Below are positions 18,899 through 26,346 of a stretch of DNA of 64,000 nucleotides, one piece after another. This DNA comes from Novosphingobium sp. (GTDB lineage Bacteria > Pseudomonadota > Alphaproteobacteria > Sphingomonadales > Sphingomonadaceae). The notes under the pieces are model-generated. The model was not told the DNA's origin. It saw only the letters and a program-made list of their open reading frames with translations, and ran no database searches. Both the position numbers and the translations under genes were made by a program. Where the stretch lies: the NCBI RefSeq assembly GCF_030696665.1, contig NZ_JAUYRV010000046.1, positions 186,001-250,000 on the forward strand, in the 5' to 3' direction. Position 1 is the first letter of the stretch. The number at the start of each line of letters is the position of its first letter.

Positions 18899-20095
18899 AT
18901 GAGTTTGCGCAATTGCGACATAGCGATCCTTGGAGGCGGACTGGCAGGCGGGCTGGTCGCGCTCTCGCTGAAACAGGCGCGGCCCGATCTGTCGATTGTT
19001 CTTGTCGAACAAGCCGATACAATCGGTGGCCATCACGTCTGGTCCTTCTTCGGGACCGACGTTGGCAAGGCTGGCCGCGAACTGCTCGATGGCATGATCG
19101 TTGCCGCCTGGCCCGAATACACCGTAAAATTCCCGCAGTACGAACGCCGCCTCAAAACCAGCTACTATTCGATCACTTCTGCCCGCTTTGACCGGATCGT
19201 GCGGGAACGCCTTGCCAATGATACGATCATCACCGGCATCAGAGCGCTCGCCTGCAGCGCCACCTCGGCCACGCTGTCCGACGGCACCCGGATCGAGGCC
19301 GGGGCCGTGATCGATGCGCGGGGCCTGCGCCACGTTGGTGACCTTACGGGCGGGTGGCAGAAGTTCGTCGGCAGGCGTTTCCGGCTCGAAGCCCCGCACG
19401 GCCTTGAGGTGCCCATCGTAAAGGACGCCACTGTCGAACAGATTGACGGTTACCGCTTCGTCTATTCCCTGCCCTTCGCAGCCGACGAAGTCTTCGTAGA
19501 AGACACCTACTATTCCGATGGCCCCGCGCTCGATGTCACCGCCGTGCGCGCCCGGATTGACGAATACGTCGCTGCACGCGGCTGGAAAATCGCGGAAGTG
19601 CTTGACGAGGAACAGGGCGTACTCCCCGTTGTGGCCGGCGGCGATTTCGGCGCATTCTGGCGGTCGAGCGGCGGCAATGTGGCACGTGCCGGCGTCCGCG
19701 CAGGGCTGTTTCAGGCCGTTACCAGCTACTCGCTTCCCGATGCGGTGAAGTATGCCCTCGCCCTTGCCCGGCAACAGGATTTGAGCGGCGAGGCGCTCGC
19801 ACAATTCAGCGAAGCATGGTCGCGCAAGCACTGGCAGCAGTCCGCCTATCTGCGCGCGCTGTCCGCGCTCCTGTTTGCAGGCGCTGAGCCGCACTTGCGC
19901 TATCGCGTGCTCGAACGCTTCTACAGTCTGCGCCACGGCTTGATCGAACGCTTCTACGCCGGTCGCAGCACCACGCTCGACAAGGCGCGCATCCTCGCTG
20001 GAAAGCCCCCGCTGCCGATCACCCGTGCCCTCGGTGTGCTCACCGGTCTCGGCGCGCGGCCCAAACACCTTTCGAATTCAGGAACCAGAACATGA
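18899..20095 (+). CDS. crtY: Lycopene beta-cyclase
   Basis: CrtY converts lycopene to beta-carotene at the membrane. The 398-aa protein starts with a dinucleotide-binding motif (CDIAILGGGLAGGLVAL). It continues with the family's GGHHVWSFFGTD, the internal VIDARGL strand, and FVEDTYYSDGPALD, which carries the cyclase active-site acidic residues. The C-terminal RVLERFYSLRHGLIERFYAG motif is typical. The start at 18899 was chosen because the alignment-like glycine motif follows at once. It is the first gene of crtY-crtI-LOG-crtB, and its stop overlaps the crtI start (ATGA). Confidence 0.96.
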   Translation: MSLRNCDIAILGGGLAGGLVALSLKQARPDLSIVLVEQADTIGGHHVWSFFGTDVGKAGRELLDGMIVAAWPEYTVKFPQYERRLKTSYYSITSARFDRIVRERLANDTIITGIRALACSATSATLSDGTRIEAGAVIDARGLRHVGDLTGGWQKFVGRRFRLEAPHGLEVPIVKDATVEQIDGYRFVYSLPFAADEVFVEDTYYSDGPALDVTAVRARIDEYVAARGWKIAEVLDEEQGVLPVVAGGDFGAFWRSSGGNVARAGVRAGLFQAVTSYSLPDAVKYALALARQQDLSGEALAQFSEAWSRKHWQQSAYLRALSALLFAGAEPHLRYRVLERFYSLRHGLIERFYAGRSTTLDKARILAGKPPLPITRALGVLTGLGARPKHLSNSGTRT

Positions 20096-21570
20096 AGCGT
20101 GCATGCGTAATTGGCTCGGGTTTCGGCGGTCTCGCCCTTGCCATCAGGCTCCAGTCGGGCGGCGTGCAGACCACCGTGGTCGAAGCGCGCGACAAGCCGG
20201 GTGGCCGTGCGTACCACTGGCAGAAAGATGGCTTCACCTTTGATGCCGGCCCCACCGTCATCACCGATCCTTCGTGCCTTGAAGAACTGTGGGCGCTCAA
20301 GGGCCACCGTCTGTCCGACGATGTCGAACTCATGCCGGTCATGCCGTTCTACCGCCTCAACTGGCCCGATGGCACAAACTTTGATTATTCAAACGATGAT
20401 GTCAGCCTGAAGGCTGAAATCGCCAAGATCAATCCGCAAGATGTCGCGGGATATGAAGATTTTCTGGAATACTCCGCAGGTGTTTTCGAGGAAGGCTACG
20501 TCAAGCTTGGCGCCGTCCCGTTCCTCGATTTCGCCAGCATGCTCAAGGCCGCCCCGTCGCTTGCCCGCTATCAGGCATGGCGCTCGGTCTATTCGGTCGT
20601 GTCCAGCTATGTGAAAAGCGAAAAACTGCGCGAAGCCTTCAGCTTCCACAGCCTGCTCGTTGGTGGCAATCCGATGACCACGAGCGCGATCTACGCCCTG
20701 ATCCACAAGCTGGAAAAGGACGGCGGCGTATGGTGGGCCAAGGGCGGCACCAACCGCCTGATCGAAGGCATGCTGACCCACTTCCAGCGCATTGGCGGCG
20801 AAGTGCGGATGGGCGATCCGGTGGTCCATGTCGATACACTGGGCACGCGCGTAACGGGCGTTGAAACCAAAAGCGGCTGGTCCGGCAAATTCGATGCCGT
20901 CGCCTCCAACGCCGACATCATGCATTCCTATCGCGATCTGATGCCCGACAACACCCACGCGCAACGCCGTGCAAAGTCCTTGGGCAAGAAGCGCTATTCC
21001 CCCAGCCTCTTCGTTGTCCACTTCGGGCTTGAAGGCACATGGCCGGGCATTCCGCACCACATGATCCTGTTCGGCCCGCGCTACAAAGGCCTGCTGGACG
21101 ACATTTACACCCACGGCGTGCTGCCGGAAGATTTCTCGATCTACCTCCACCACCCGACCGTTACCGATCCGTCAGTCGCCCCGGAAGGCAAGAGCACGTT
21201 CTACGCGCTGGTCCCGGTGGCCAACATGGGCAAACTCCCGGTCGATTGGGACGAAGTCGGCCCGATCCTTGAAAAGCGCATCCTTGATGAAGTGGGCCGC
21301 CGCCTCATCCCCGATATCCATTCGCGTATCGTAACGAAGTTCCATTACGCTCCGGCAGACTTCAAGACCGACCTGTCCGCCCACCTCGGCAGTGCCTTCA
21401 GCCTTGAACCGCTGCTCACGCAAAGCGCATGGTTCCGCGCACACAACCGTGACGATGCGATCTCGAACTTCTATCTGGTCGGCGCTGGCACCCATCCGGG
21501 CGCCGGAATTCCAGGCGTGGTCGGCTCTGCCAAAGCCACAGCGAAACTGATGTTGGAGGATCTTGCGTGA
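20092..21570 (+). CDS. crtI: Phytoene desaturase
   Basis: CrtI introduces the double bonds that turn phytoene into lycopene, with FAD as cofactor. At 492 aa it shows the N-terminal FAD motif (CVIGSGFGGLALAIRLQ) and the extended ARDKPGGRAYHW. The C-terminal bacterial-type desaturase signature NFYLVGAGTHPGAGIPGVVGSAKAT is intact. It overlaps crtY upstream and the LOG gene downstream by four bases each, so the operon is tightly coupled in translation. Confidence 0.97.
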   Translation: MKRACVIGSGFGGLALAIRLQSGGVQTTVVEARDKPGGRAYHWQKDGFTFDAGPTVITDPSCLEELWALKGHRLSDDVELMPVMPFYRLNWPDGTNFDYSNDDVSLKAEIAKINPQDVAGYEDFLEYSAGVFEEGYVKLGAVPFLDFASMLKAAPSLARYQAWRSVYSVVSSYVKSEKLREAFSFHSLLVGGNPMTTSAIYALIHKLEKDGGVWWAKGGTNRLIEGMLTHFQRIGGEVRMGDPVVHVDTLGTRVTGVETKSGWSGKFDAVASNADIMHSYRDLMPDNTHAQRRAKSLGKKRYSPSLFVVHFGLEGTWPGIPHHMILFGPRYKGLLDDIYTHGVLPEDFSIYLHHPTVTDPSVAPEGKSTFYALVPVANMGKLPVDWDEVGPILEKRILDEVGRRLIPDIHSRIVTKFHYAPADFKTDLSAHLGSAFSLEPLLTQSAWFRAHNRDDAISNFYLVGAGTHPGAGIPGVVGSAKATAKLMLEDLA

Positions 21571-22148
21571 AACGTCTCGCCGTCTACTGCGGCTCTGCCT
21601 CGCCGGTCGACACTCGTTACGTCACGCTCGCACGCGAAATCGGGCGGGAACTCGCCCGGCGCGGCATCGGTGTCGTCTATGGCGGCGGACGGCTCGGCCT
21701 GATGGGCGCGGTCGCTTATGGCGCGCTTGATGCTGGTGGCGAAGTCATCGGCGTTATCCCGGAAGGACTCGTCAATTCCGAAGTCGCCAACAACGATTGC
21801 ACCGCACTCCACGTCGTCTCCGGCATGCATGATCGCAAAAAGCGCTTTACCGACCTGTCGGACGGCTTCCTGACCATCCCCGGCGGCGTCGGAACGATGG
21901 ACGAATTGTGGGAAGCGGTCAGTTGGGCGCAACTGGGCTATCACGCCAAGCCGGTGGGCCTGCTGAACGCGTTCGGCTTCTATGACCATCTGCTGGCCTT
22001 CAACAATCACATGATCGACGTTGGCTTTATCCGCCCCGCCCACGCAAACATCATCATCGCCGAGCCTGACCTCGATCTGTTGCTCGCCCGCATGGAAGCA
22101 CACGTTCCGCACACCCCGATCTTCGCGATGAAGGCTGACGACCTGTAA
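21567..22148 (+). CDS. LOG-family protein (TIGR00730; cytokinin riboside phosphoribohydrolase-like)
   Basis: This is a 193-aa Rossmann-like protein of the family once called lysine decarboxylase-like. It starts LAVYCGSASPVD, contains GVVYGGGRLGLMG, and has the two diagnostic motifs PGGVGTMDELWE (PGGxGTxxE) and an upstream MHDRKKRF. Known members cleave AMP or cytokinin nucleotides to release the base and ribose 5-phosphate. The ATG overlaps the crtI stop by four bases and crtB follows three bases after its stop, so it is co-expressed with carotenoid synthesis. No link between this activity and carotenoids is established. Confidence 0.94.
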   Translation: MKRLAVYCGSASPVDTRYVTLAREIGRELARRGIGVVYGGGRLGLMGAVAYGALDAGGEVIGVIPEGLVNSEVANNDCTALHVVSGMHDRKKRFTDLSDGFLTIPGGVGTMDELWEAVSWAQLGYHAKPVGLLNAFGFYDHLLAFNNHMIDVGFIRPAHANIIIAEPDLDLLLARMEAHVPHTPIFAMKADDL

Positions 22149-22151
22149 TTC

Positions 22152-23129
22152 ATGCAAGATCGCGCCACCCTCGTTAGTAACGCCCGCAAATCGATCCTGA
22201 AGGGGTCGAAAAGCTTCGCCATCGCCAGCCACCTGTTCGATAACGTAACGCGTGAAAGGGTCTGGCTGCTCTACGCCTGGTGCCGCCGCTGCGATGACAT
22301 CATCGACGCGCAGGACCACGGTGGTGCATTGGGCGATCAGGCAGGCGCGGCCGATCGGCTGGCGCTGGTGCGTGAGAAAACAGCGCTGGCCTTTGCAGAT
22401 AAGCCGACCGACGATCCCGCCTTCGACGCGCTCGGCCTCGTCGCGCGCGAAACCGGCCTGACGCTGGACATGGCGCGCGCCGTTATCGATGGCTTCGCGC
22501 TCGATGCCGCCGAATGGCAGCCCCATTCCGAGGCTGACCTTATGCGCTACTGCTGGCACGTGGCCGGTGCGGTGGGCGTGATGATGGCAGTGGTGATGGG
22601 CGTTTCGCCGGACGACGAAGACACGCTCGACCGGGCGTGCGACCTCGGCCTCGCCTTCCAGCTTGCGAACATCGCCCGCGATATCGAGGAAGATGACGCG
22701 GCGGATCGCAGTTACATCCCGCTGGACTGGCTGGCGGAGGAGGACATCCCGCCCGGCGAGCAGATGAAGCCGCATTACCGCCCCGCCCTCACGCGTATCG
22801 TGGCGCGCATGTGCAAGACGGCGGAAATTCACGAATGCTCCGCCCGCATCGGCGCATCGCGACTGAAGCCCCGGCAGCGCTGGGCGATCCTTTCAGCGGC
22901 GGGCATCTACGGCGAGATTGCACGTGAGGTTGCGCGGCGTGGCGACCATGCATGGGACCATCGCACGGTCGTTAGTAACGCGCGCAAACTGGGGTTCGTC
23001 GGCAAGGCGGCATGGGCCGCACTACGCCCGGTGCGGCGATCCTGTATAGCACTCGCAAGTACCCGGAAATACAGCAGAATGGAGCTTGTGGCGCTGTCCG
23101 ACAAGAACGGTGTTCCGAAGTACACCTAG
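22152..23129 (+). CDS. crtB: Phytoene synthase
   Basis: CrtB joins two geranylgeranyl diphosphates to phytoene, the first committed step of carotenoid synthesis. The 325-aa all-helical prenyl synthase shows both Asp-rich motifs, CDDIID and ARDIEEDD (inside LANIARDIEEDDAADRSYIP). It also has the YCWHVAGAVGVMM signature. The C-terminus (KYSRMELVALSDKNGVPKYT) is slightly longer than usual. Its stop codon lies inside the first unit of a 10-bp tandem repeat (23121-23160). It is the last gene of the carotenoid operon. Confidence 0.97.
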   Translation: MQDRATLVSNARKSILKGSKSFAIASHLFDNVTRERVWLLYAWCRRCDDIIDAQDHGGALGDQAGAADRLALVREKTALAFADKPTDDPAFDALGLVARETGLTLDMARAVIDGFALDAAEWQPHSEADLMRYCWHVAGAVGVMMAVVMGVSPDDEDTLDRACDLGLAFQLANIARDIEEDDAADRSYIPLDWLAEEDIPPGEQMKPHYRPALTRIVARMCKTAEIHECSARIGASRLKPRQRWAILSAAGIYGEIAREVARRGDHAWDHRTVVSNARKLGFVGKAAWAALRPVRRSCIALASTRKYSRMELVALSDKNGVPKYT

Positions 23130-23160
23130 ATGCACCTAGCTGCACCTACGCGCACTTGGA
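23121..23160 (+). repeat. 10-bp tandem repeat at the end of crtB
   Basis: Four units in exact 10-bp register are TACACCTAGA, TGCACCTAGC, TGCACCTACG and a decayed CGCACTTGGA. The first unit includes the crtB stop codon. The same unit recurs, in the same orientation relative to the upstream gene, after the acyl-CoA synthetase gene at the right end of the window (63838-63867, minus strand). Confidence 0.85.
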
Positions 23161-23228
23161 CGACCGAAATCATCGTTTGAGATGCACGCAAAGCGTGTCA
23201 CACTGCACAAGCCAAACGGAGATTGAAC

Positions 23229-24071
23229 GTGGACGCCGAAACCTCGCCCGTTACGTTGCAAAATCCGCCCGAAGCCCCCCAAAAGCTCGTCTACCGCTCC
23301 CGCCTCCCCGTGCGGATCTGGCACTGGCTCAACGCCCTGTCGATCTTCGCCCTGCTGATGAGCGGCGCAACGATCTTCAACGCTCACCCGAGGCTCTACT
23401 GGGGCAAATTCGGTGCGAACTACGATCAGCCCTGGCTGGTGATCGGCAAGCGCGGGCAGGAAGGGTTCTTGGCACTCGGCGGCCTTGAAATCCCGACGAC
23501 CGGCTTTCTGGGATACACCCCCTATTCCACCAAGGCGATCCCGCCGCTGTTCACGATTCCAAACTATTACAGCCTTGCCGAGGGCCGCCAATGGCACTTC
23601 TTTTTCGCTTGGGTGCTGGTGATATCGCTGATAGCATTTTTGATTTATGCCATATTATCCAAGCATCTATCACGCCATCTTGCAATTACTTCTGAAGAGC
23701 GGAAACCATCACACCTGTGGCAGGATATCAAGCAGCACGCGCGTCTGCGGTTCCCTACGGGTGAGGCCGCGCGGGCGTATAACCCTTTGCAGAAGATTGC
23801 CTATCTCGGGGTAATTTTCGTTTTAATTCCGGTGGTTATTCTGACGGGCATGACGATGTCGCCAAATCTGAATGCGGCTTTCCCGTTCCTGCTGGACATC
23901 TTTGGCGGTCGGCAATCAGCACGATCCATACATTTTCTATGTGCAGCAGCATTTTGCGCATTCATCTTCATCCATCTTCTGATGGTAGTGCTGGCAGGGC
24001 CGATCAACGAACTGCGGTCAATAGTTACCGGATGGTATCGACTGCCGTCAGCGCGAAAGGATTTGTTATGA
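23229..24071 (+). CDS. Cytochrome b561-type membrane heme protein
   Basis: This is a 280-aa integral membrane protein of the bacterial cytochrome b561 / thiosulfate reductase cytochrome b group, which passes electrons from quinols to periplasmic reductases. Heme-ligand candidates are the His residues in RIWHWLNALSIF, WHFFFAWVLV and the last helices (HFLCAAAFCAFIFIHLLMVV). Four main helices are predicted. I chose the GTG at 23229 because CGGAG lies about seven bases upstream; a TTG six bases earlier sits too close to it. The stop overlaps the start of the molybdopterin protein (ATGA), so the two form one system. Confidence 0.9.
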   Translation: MDAETSPVTLQNPPEAPQKLVYRSRLPVRIWHWLNALSIFALLMSGATIFNAHPRLYWGKFGANYDQPWLVIGKRGQEGFLALGGLEIPTTGFLGYTPYSTKAIPPLFTIPNYYSLAEGRQWHFFFAWVLVISLIAFLIYAILSKHLSRHLAITSEERKPSHLWQDIKQHARLRFPTGEAARAYNPLQKIAYLGVIFVLIPVVILTGMTMSPNLNAAFPFLLDIFGGRQSARSIHFLCAAAFCAFIFIHLLMVVLAGPINELRSIVTGWYRLPSARKDLL

Positions 24072-24811
24072 TTTCCCGGCGCGGTGCCTTGATCGGCGCG
24101 AGTGGGCTTTTGCTCAGCGGCTGTGACCGTATCACAACGTCACCAACGGTGCGTAAGATGCTGACTTTAGGTGAAAAAGCGACACTAACGGGGCAGCGTC
24201 TCGTAACGGACAGGAACGCCCTCGCCCCCGAATTCACCCGCGCCGACTTGTCCCCGCGCTTCAGGGTGAACGGCAACTTCATGCCGAAATCGCCAATCCA
24301 CGCCAGTCACCTCGCCAACGGCTTTGCAGATTGGAAGCTGGAGGTTGGCGGGTTGGTCGGACGGCCCATGACGCTCACCCTCGCCCAACTCAAGGCCGCG
24401 CCGCAGCGCACGCAGATTACGCGACACGACTGCGTCGAGGGGTGGAGTGCGATCGGGGAATGGACCGGGGTGCCGTTGGCACTGCTACTGAGGCAGACAA
24501 AAATTTCCGATAAAGCACAATATATTGTATTCCATTGTGCAGATGACTTCTCAGGTATTCCCTACTACGAAAGCATCGACCTGATCGACGCAATGCACCC
24601 GCAGACAATCCTTGCCCACACGATGAACCGCCAGCCTCTCCCCGTCGGCCACGGCGCGCCGGTCCGCCTCCGGGTGGAGCGCGCGCTGGGATACAAGCAG
24701 GCGAAGTACGTCATGCGGATCGAGGCCGTGGCTTCGTTGGCGGGCATTCACGGTGGCAAGGGTGGGTACTGGGAGGATCGTTCCGGCTATCAGTGGTTTG
24801 CCGGAATTTGA
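24068..24811 (+). CDS. Molybdopterin-dependent oxidoreductase (sulfite oxidase-like fold), exported
   Basis: This is a 247-aa precursor beginning with MISRRGALIGASGLLLSGC. A twin-arginine-like pair, a hydrophobic stretch and a possible lipobox there point to export to the periplasm. The oxidoreductase molybdopterin-binding domain follows: VGGLVGRPMTLTLAQLKAAP, then the molybdenum-ligating Cys in ITRHDCVEGWSAIGEWTGVPL, and GHGAPVRLRVERALGYKQAKYV. The layout resembles MsrP (YedY) with a membrane cytochrome partner, although the partner is b561-like. A methionine- or sulfoxide-reducing role is possible but unproven. Confidence 0.92.
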   Translation: MISRRGALIGASGLLLSGCDRITTSPTVRKMLTLGEKATLTGQRLVTDRNALAPEFTRADLSPRFRVNGNFMPKSPIHASHLANGFADWKLEVGGLVGRPMTLTLAQLKAAPQRTQITRHDCVEGWSAIGEWTGVPLALLLRQTKISDKAQYIVFHCADDFSGIPYYESIDLIDAMHPQTILAHTMNRQPLPVGHGAPVRLRVERALGYKQAKYVMRIEAVASLAGIHGGKGGYWEDRSGYQWFAGI

Positions 24812-24825
24812 CGGCCCAAAAAGCG

Positions 24826-24861
24826 CGGCCCGCTACGTCAAGAATGTGACGTAACGGGCCG
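24826..24861. terminator. Bidirectional terminator between molybdopterin gene and gor
   Basis: A 15-bp stem with one mismatch has arms 24826-24840 (CGGCCCGCTACGTCA) and 24847-24861 (TGACGTAACGGGCCG) and a 6-nt loop. On the gor strand it is followed by CGCTTTTTGG. On the other strand it is followed by a T-rich stretch. It separates two convergent genes. Confidence 0.85.
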
Positions 24862-24899
24862 TAATTTCTATGTTTTTCAGCAACCTGCGCCGTAACGCA

Positions 24900-26258
24900 T
24901 TACCGCATCAGCACGAGTTCTTCGGCCATCGACGGATGCAGCGCCACCGTATCATCGAAGTCCTGCTTGGTGAGGCCTGCCTTGACCGCGATAGCTGCGG
25001 CCTGAAGGATTTCCGGGCTGTCGGGGCCGATCATGTGAATGCCCAACACCTTCTCGGTCGTGGCATCGACAATCATCTTGTAGAGGCCGCGTTCGGGGCG
25101 GTGGCCGAAGATGTTCTTCATCGGGCGGAAGTCTGACGAATAGACCTTCACGTTGCCGCCATAGGCCTGCCGCGCTTGGCTTTCGGTCAGGCCAACGCCT
25201 GCCAGCGGCGGCTGTGAGAAGACGGCGCTGGGGATGCAGTCGTAGCTGATTGTGGTGTCCTTGCCGCCGAACACTCGGTCGGCAAAGGCCTGCCCTTCGC
25301 GGATCGCCACTGGGGTGAGTTGGACGCGGTTCGTTACGTCACCGACGGCGTAGATGCTGTCGCATGTAGTCTTGGCGTGACCGTCCACCGGGATTTCACC
25401 CTGCGCGCCGAGTTCGATCCCGGCGCTTTCAAGGCCGAGGCCGTCTGTTTTCGGCCGTCGGCCGGTCGCAACCAGCACCACGTCGGCGTGGAGCGGATCG
25501 GGCTGCTTGCCCACGTAGACGTCGAAGGTGCCGTCCTCACGCTTTTCCACGCGATCAAACGGGCAGTTGAATTTGTATTCGATGCCGCGCGCCATCGTGA
25601 TCTGCAGCAGGCGGTCGCGCATGGATTCGTCATAGCCGCGCAAGATCGTCTCGCTGCGGTTCACAATCGTTACGTGACAGCCCAGAGCATTGAAAATGCC
25701 TGCGAATTCCATCGCAATGTAACCGCCACCGGAAATCACCACGCGCTTTGGCAGGCTTTCCAGATGAAACACCTCGTTGGAGGTGATGCAATGCTCGCTG
25801 CCTTCAAACTCGGGCATGACCGGCCACGCACCGGTAGCAACGAGGATGTATTTCGCGCTGATCTCGCGCCCCGAGGCAAGCTTGACCGTGTTCGGTCCCG
25901 TAACGGTGGCGCGTTCGAGGAAACGTTCGACCTTGTTGGTCTCAAGCGTGTTCGTGTAGGCGGTGTTGAGGCGATCGACGTCCTTCAAAACCGCGTCACG
26001 TAACGTCGGCCAGTCGAAGCTCATCTTCTCGACCGTCCAGCCATAGTTGGCTGCGTCCTGCAATTCCTCGGCGAAGTGCGAACCGTAGACCAGCAGCTTC
26101 TTGGGCACGCAGCCCCGGATCACGCACGTGCCGCCGACCCGGTATTCTTCGGCGATGGCAACGCGCGCACCGTGGCTGGAGGCAATGCGGCTGGCGCGGA
26201 CGCCGCCGGAGCCTGCGCCAATCACGAAGAGGTCGTAGTCGAATTGCTGCTCAGACAT
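24900..26258 (-). CDS. gor: Glutathione-disulfide reductase
   Basis: This is an NADPH- and FAD-dependent enzyme that reduces oxidised glutathione in the cytoplasm. In the 452-aa protein the FAD motif (LFVIGAGSGGVRASRIA) precedes the redox-active disulfide GGTCVIRGCVPKKL, which has the glutathione-reductase form. The NADPH motif is VVISGGGYIAMEFAGIF, followed by the Arg residues VNRSETIL. The C-terminal interface motif is VALHPSMAEELVLMR, with the catalytic His-Glu pair. The start codon lies in an inverted repeat. The gene lies downstream of pgi with an 88-bp gap containing a perfect palindrome. Confidence 0.97.
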   Translation of the reverse strand: MSEQQFDYDLFVIGAGSGGVRASRIASSHGARVAIAEEYRVGGTCVIRGCVPKKLLVYGSHFAEELQDAANYGWTVEKMSFDWPTLRDAVLKDVDRLNTAYTNTLETNKVERFLERATVTGPNTVKLASGREISAKYILVATGAWPVMPEFEGSEHCITSNEVFHLESLPKRVVISGGGYIAMEFAGIFNALGCHVTIVNRSETILRGYDESMRDRLLQITMARGIEYKFNCPFDRVEKREDGTFDVYVGKQPDPLHADVVLVATGRRPKTDGLGLESAGIELGAQGEIPVDGHAKTTCDSIYAVGDVTNRVQLTPVAIREGQAFADRVFGGKDTTISYDCIPSAVFSQPPLAGVGLTESQARQAYGGNVKVYSSDFRPMKNIFGHRPERGLYKMIVDATTEKVLGIHMIGPDSPEILQAAAIAVKAGLTKQDFDDTVALHPSMAEELVLMR

Positions 26259-26287
26259 ATGCGCTCCTTGGTCGAACAGCGCATATG
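26256..26287 (-). promoter_or_regulatory. Inverted repeat enclosing the gor ribosome site and start codon
   Basis: CATATGCGCT (26256-26265) and AGCGCATATG (26278-26287) are perfect 10-bp arms. In the mRNA the 12-nt loop carries AAGGAG, the gor ribosome site, and the second arm holds the ATG itself. Folding would expose the ribosome site but pair the start codon. Confidence 0.6.
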
Positions 26288-26288
26288 G

Positions 26289-26314
26289 CCTCTGGTCTTG
26301 CGCAAGACCAGAGG
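26289..26314. promoter_or_regulatory. Perfect 26-bp palindrome between pgi and gor
   Basis: CCTCTGGTCTTGC is followed directly by its exact reverse complement (13+13 bp, no loop). No T-run follows on the pgi strand. It may be an operator for gor, or a terminator without a U-tract after pgi. Confidence 0.6.
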
Positions 26315-26346
26315 GATTAATGGGAAGCCGTTAGGCGACCTTACAA

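Noticed and set aside
18785..20068. 427-codon minus-strand frame opposite crtY
   Set aside because: It lies antisense to a clear crtY coding sequence and its composition fits a shadow frame.
21471..22832. 453-codon minus-strand frame opposite the LOG and crtB genes
   Set aside because: It is antisense to two recognised genes in an overlapping operon and contains no family signature.
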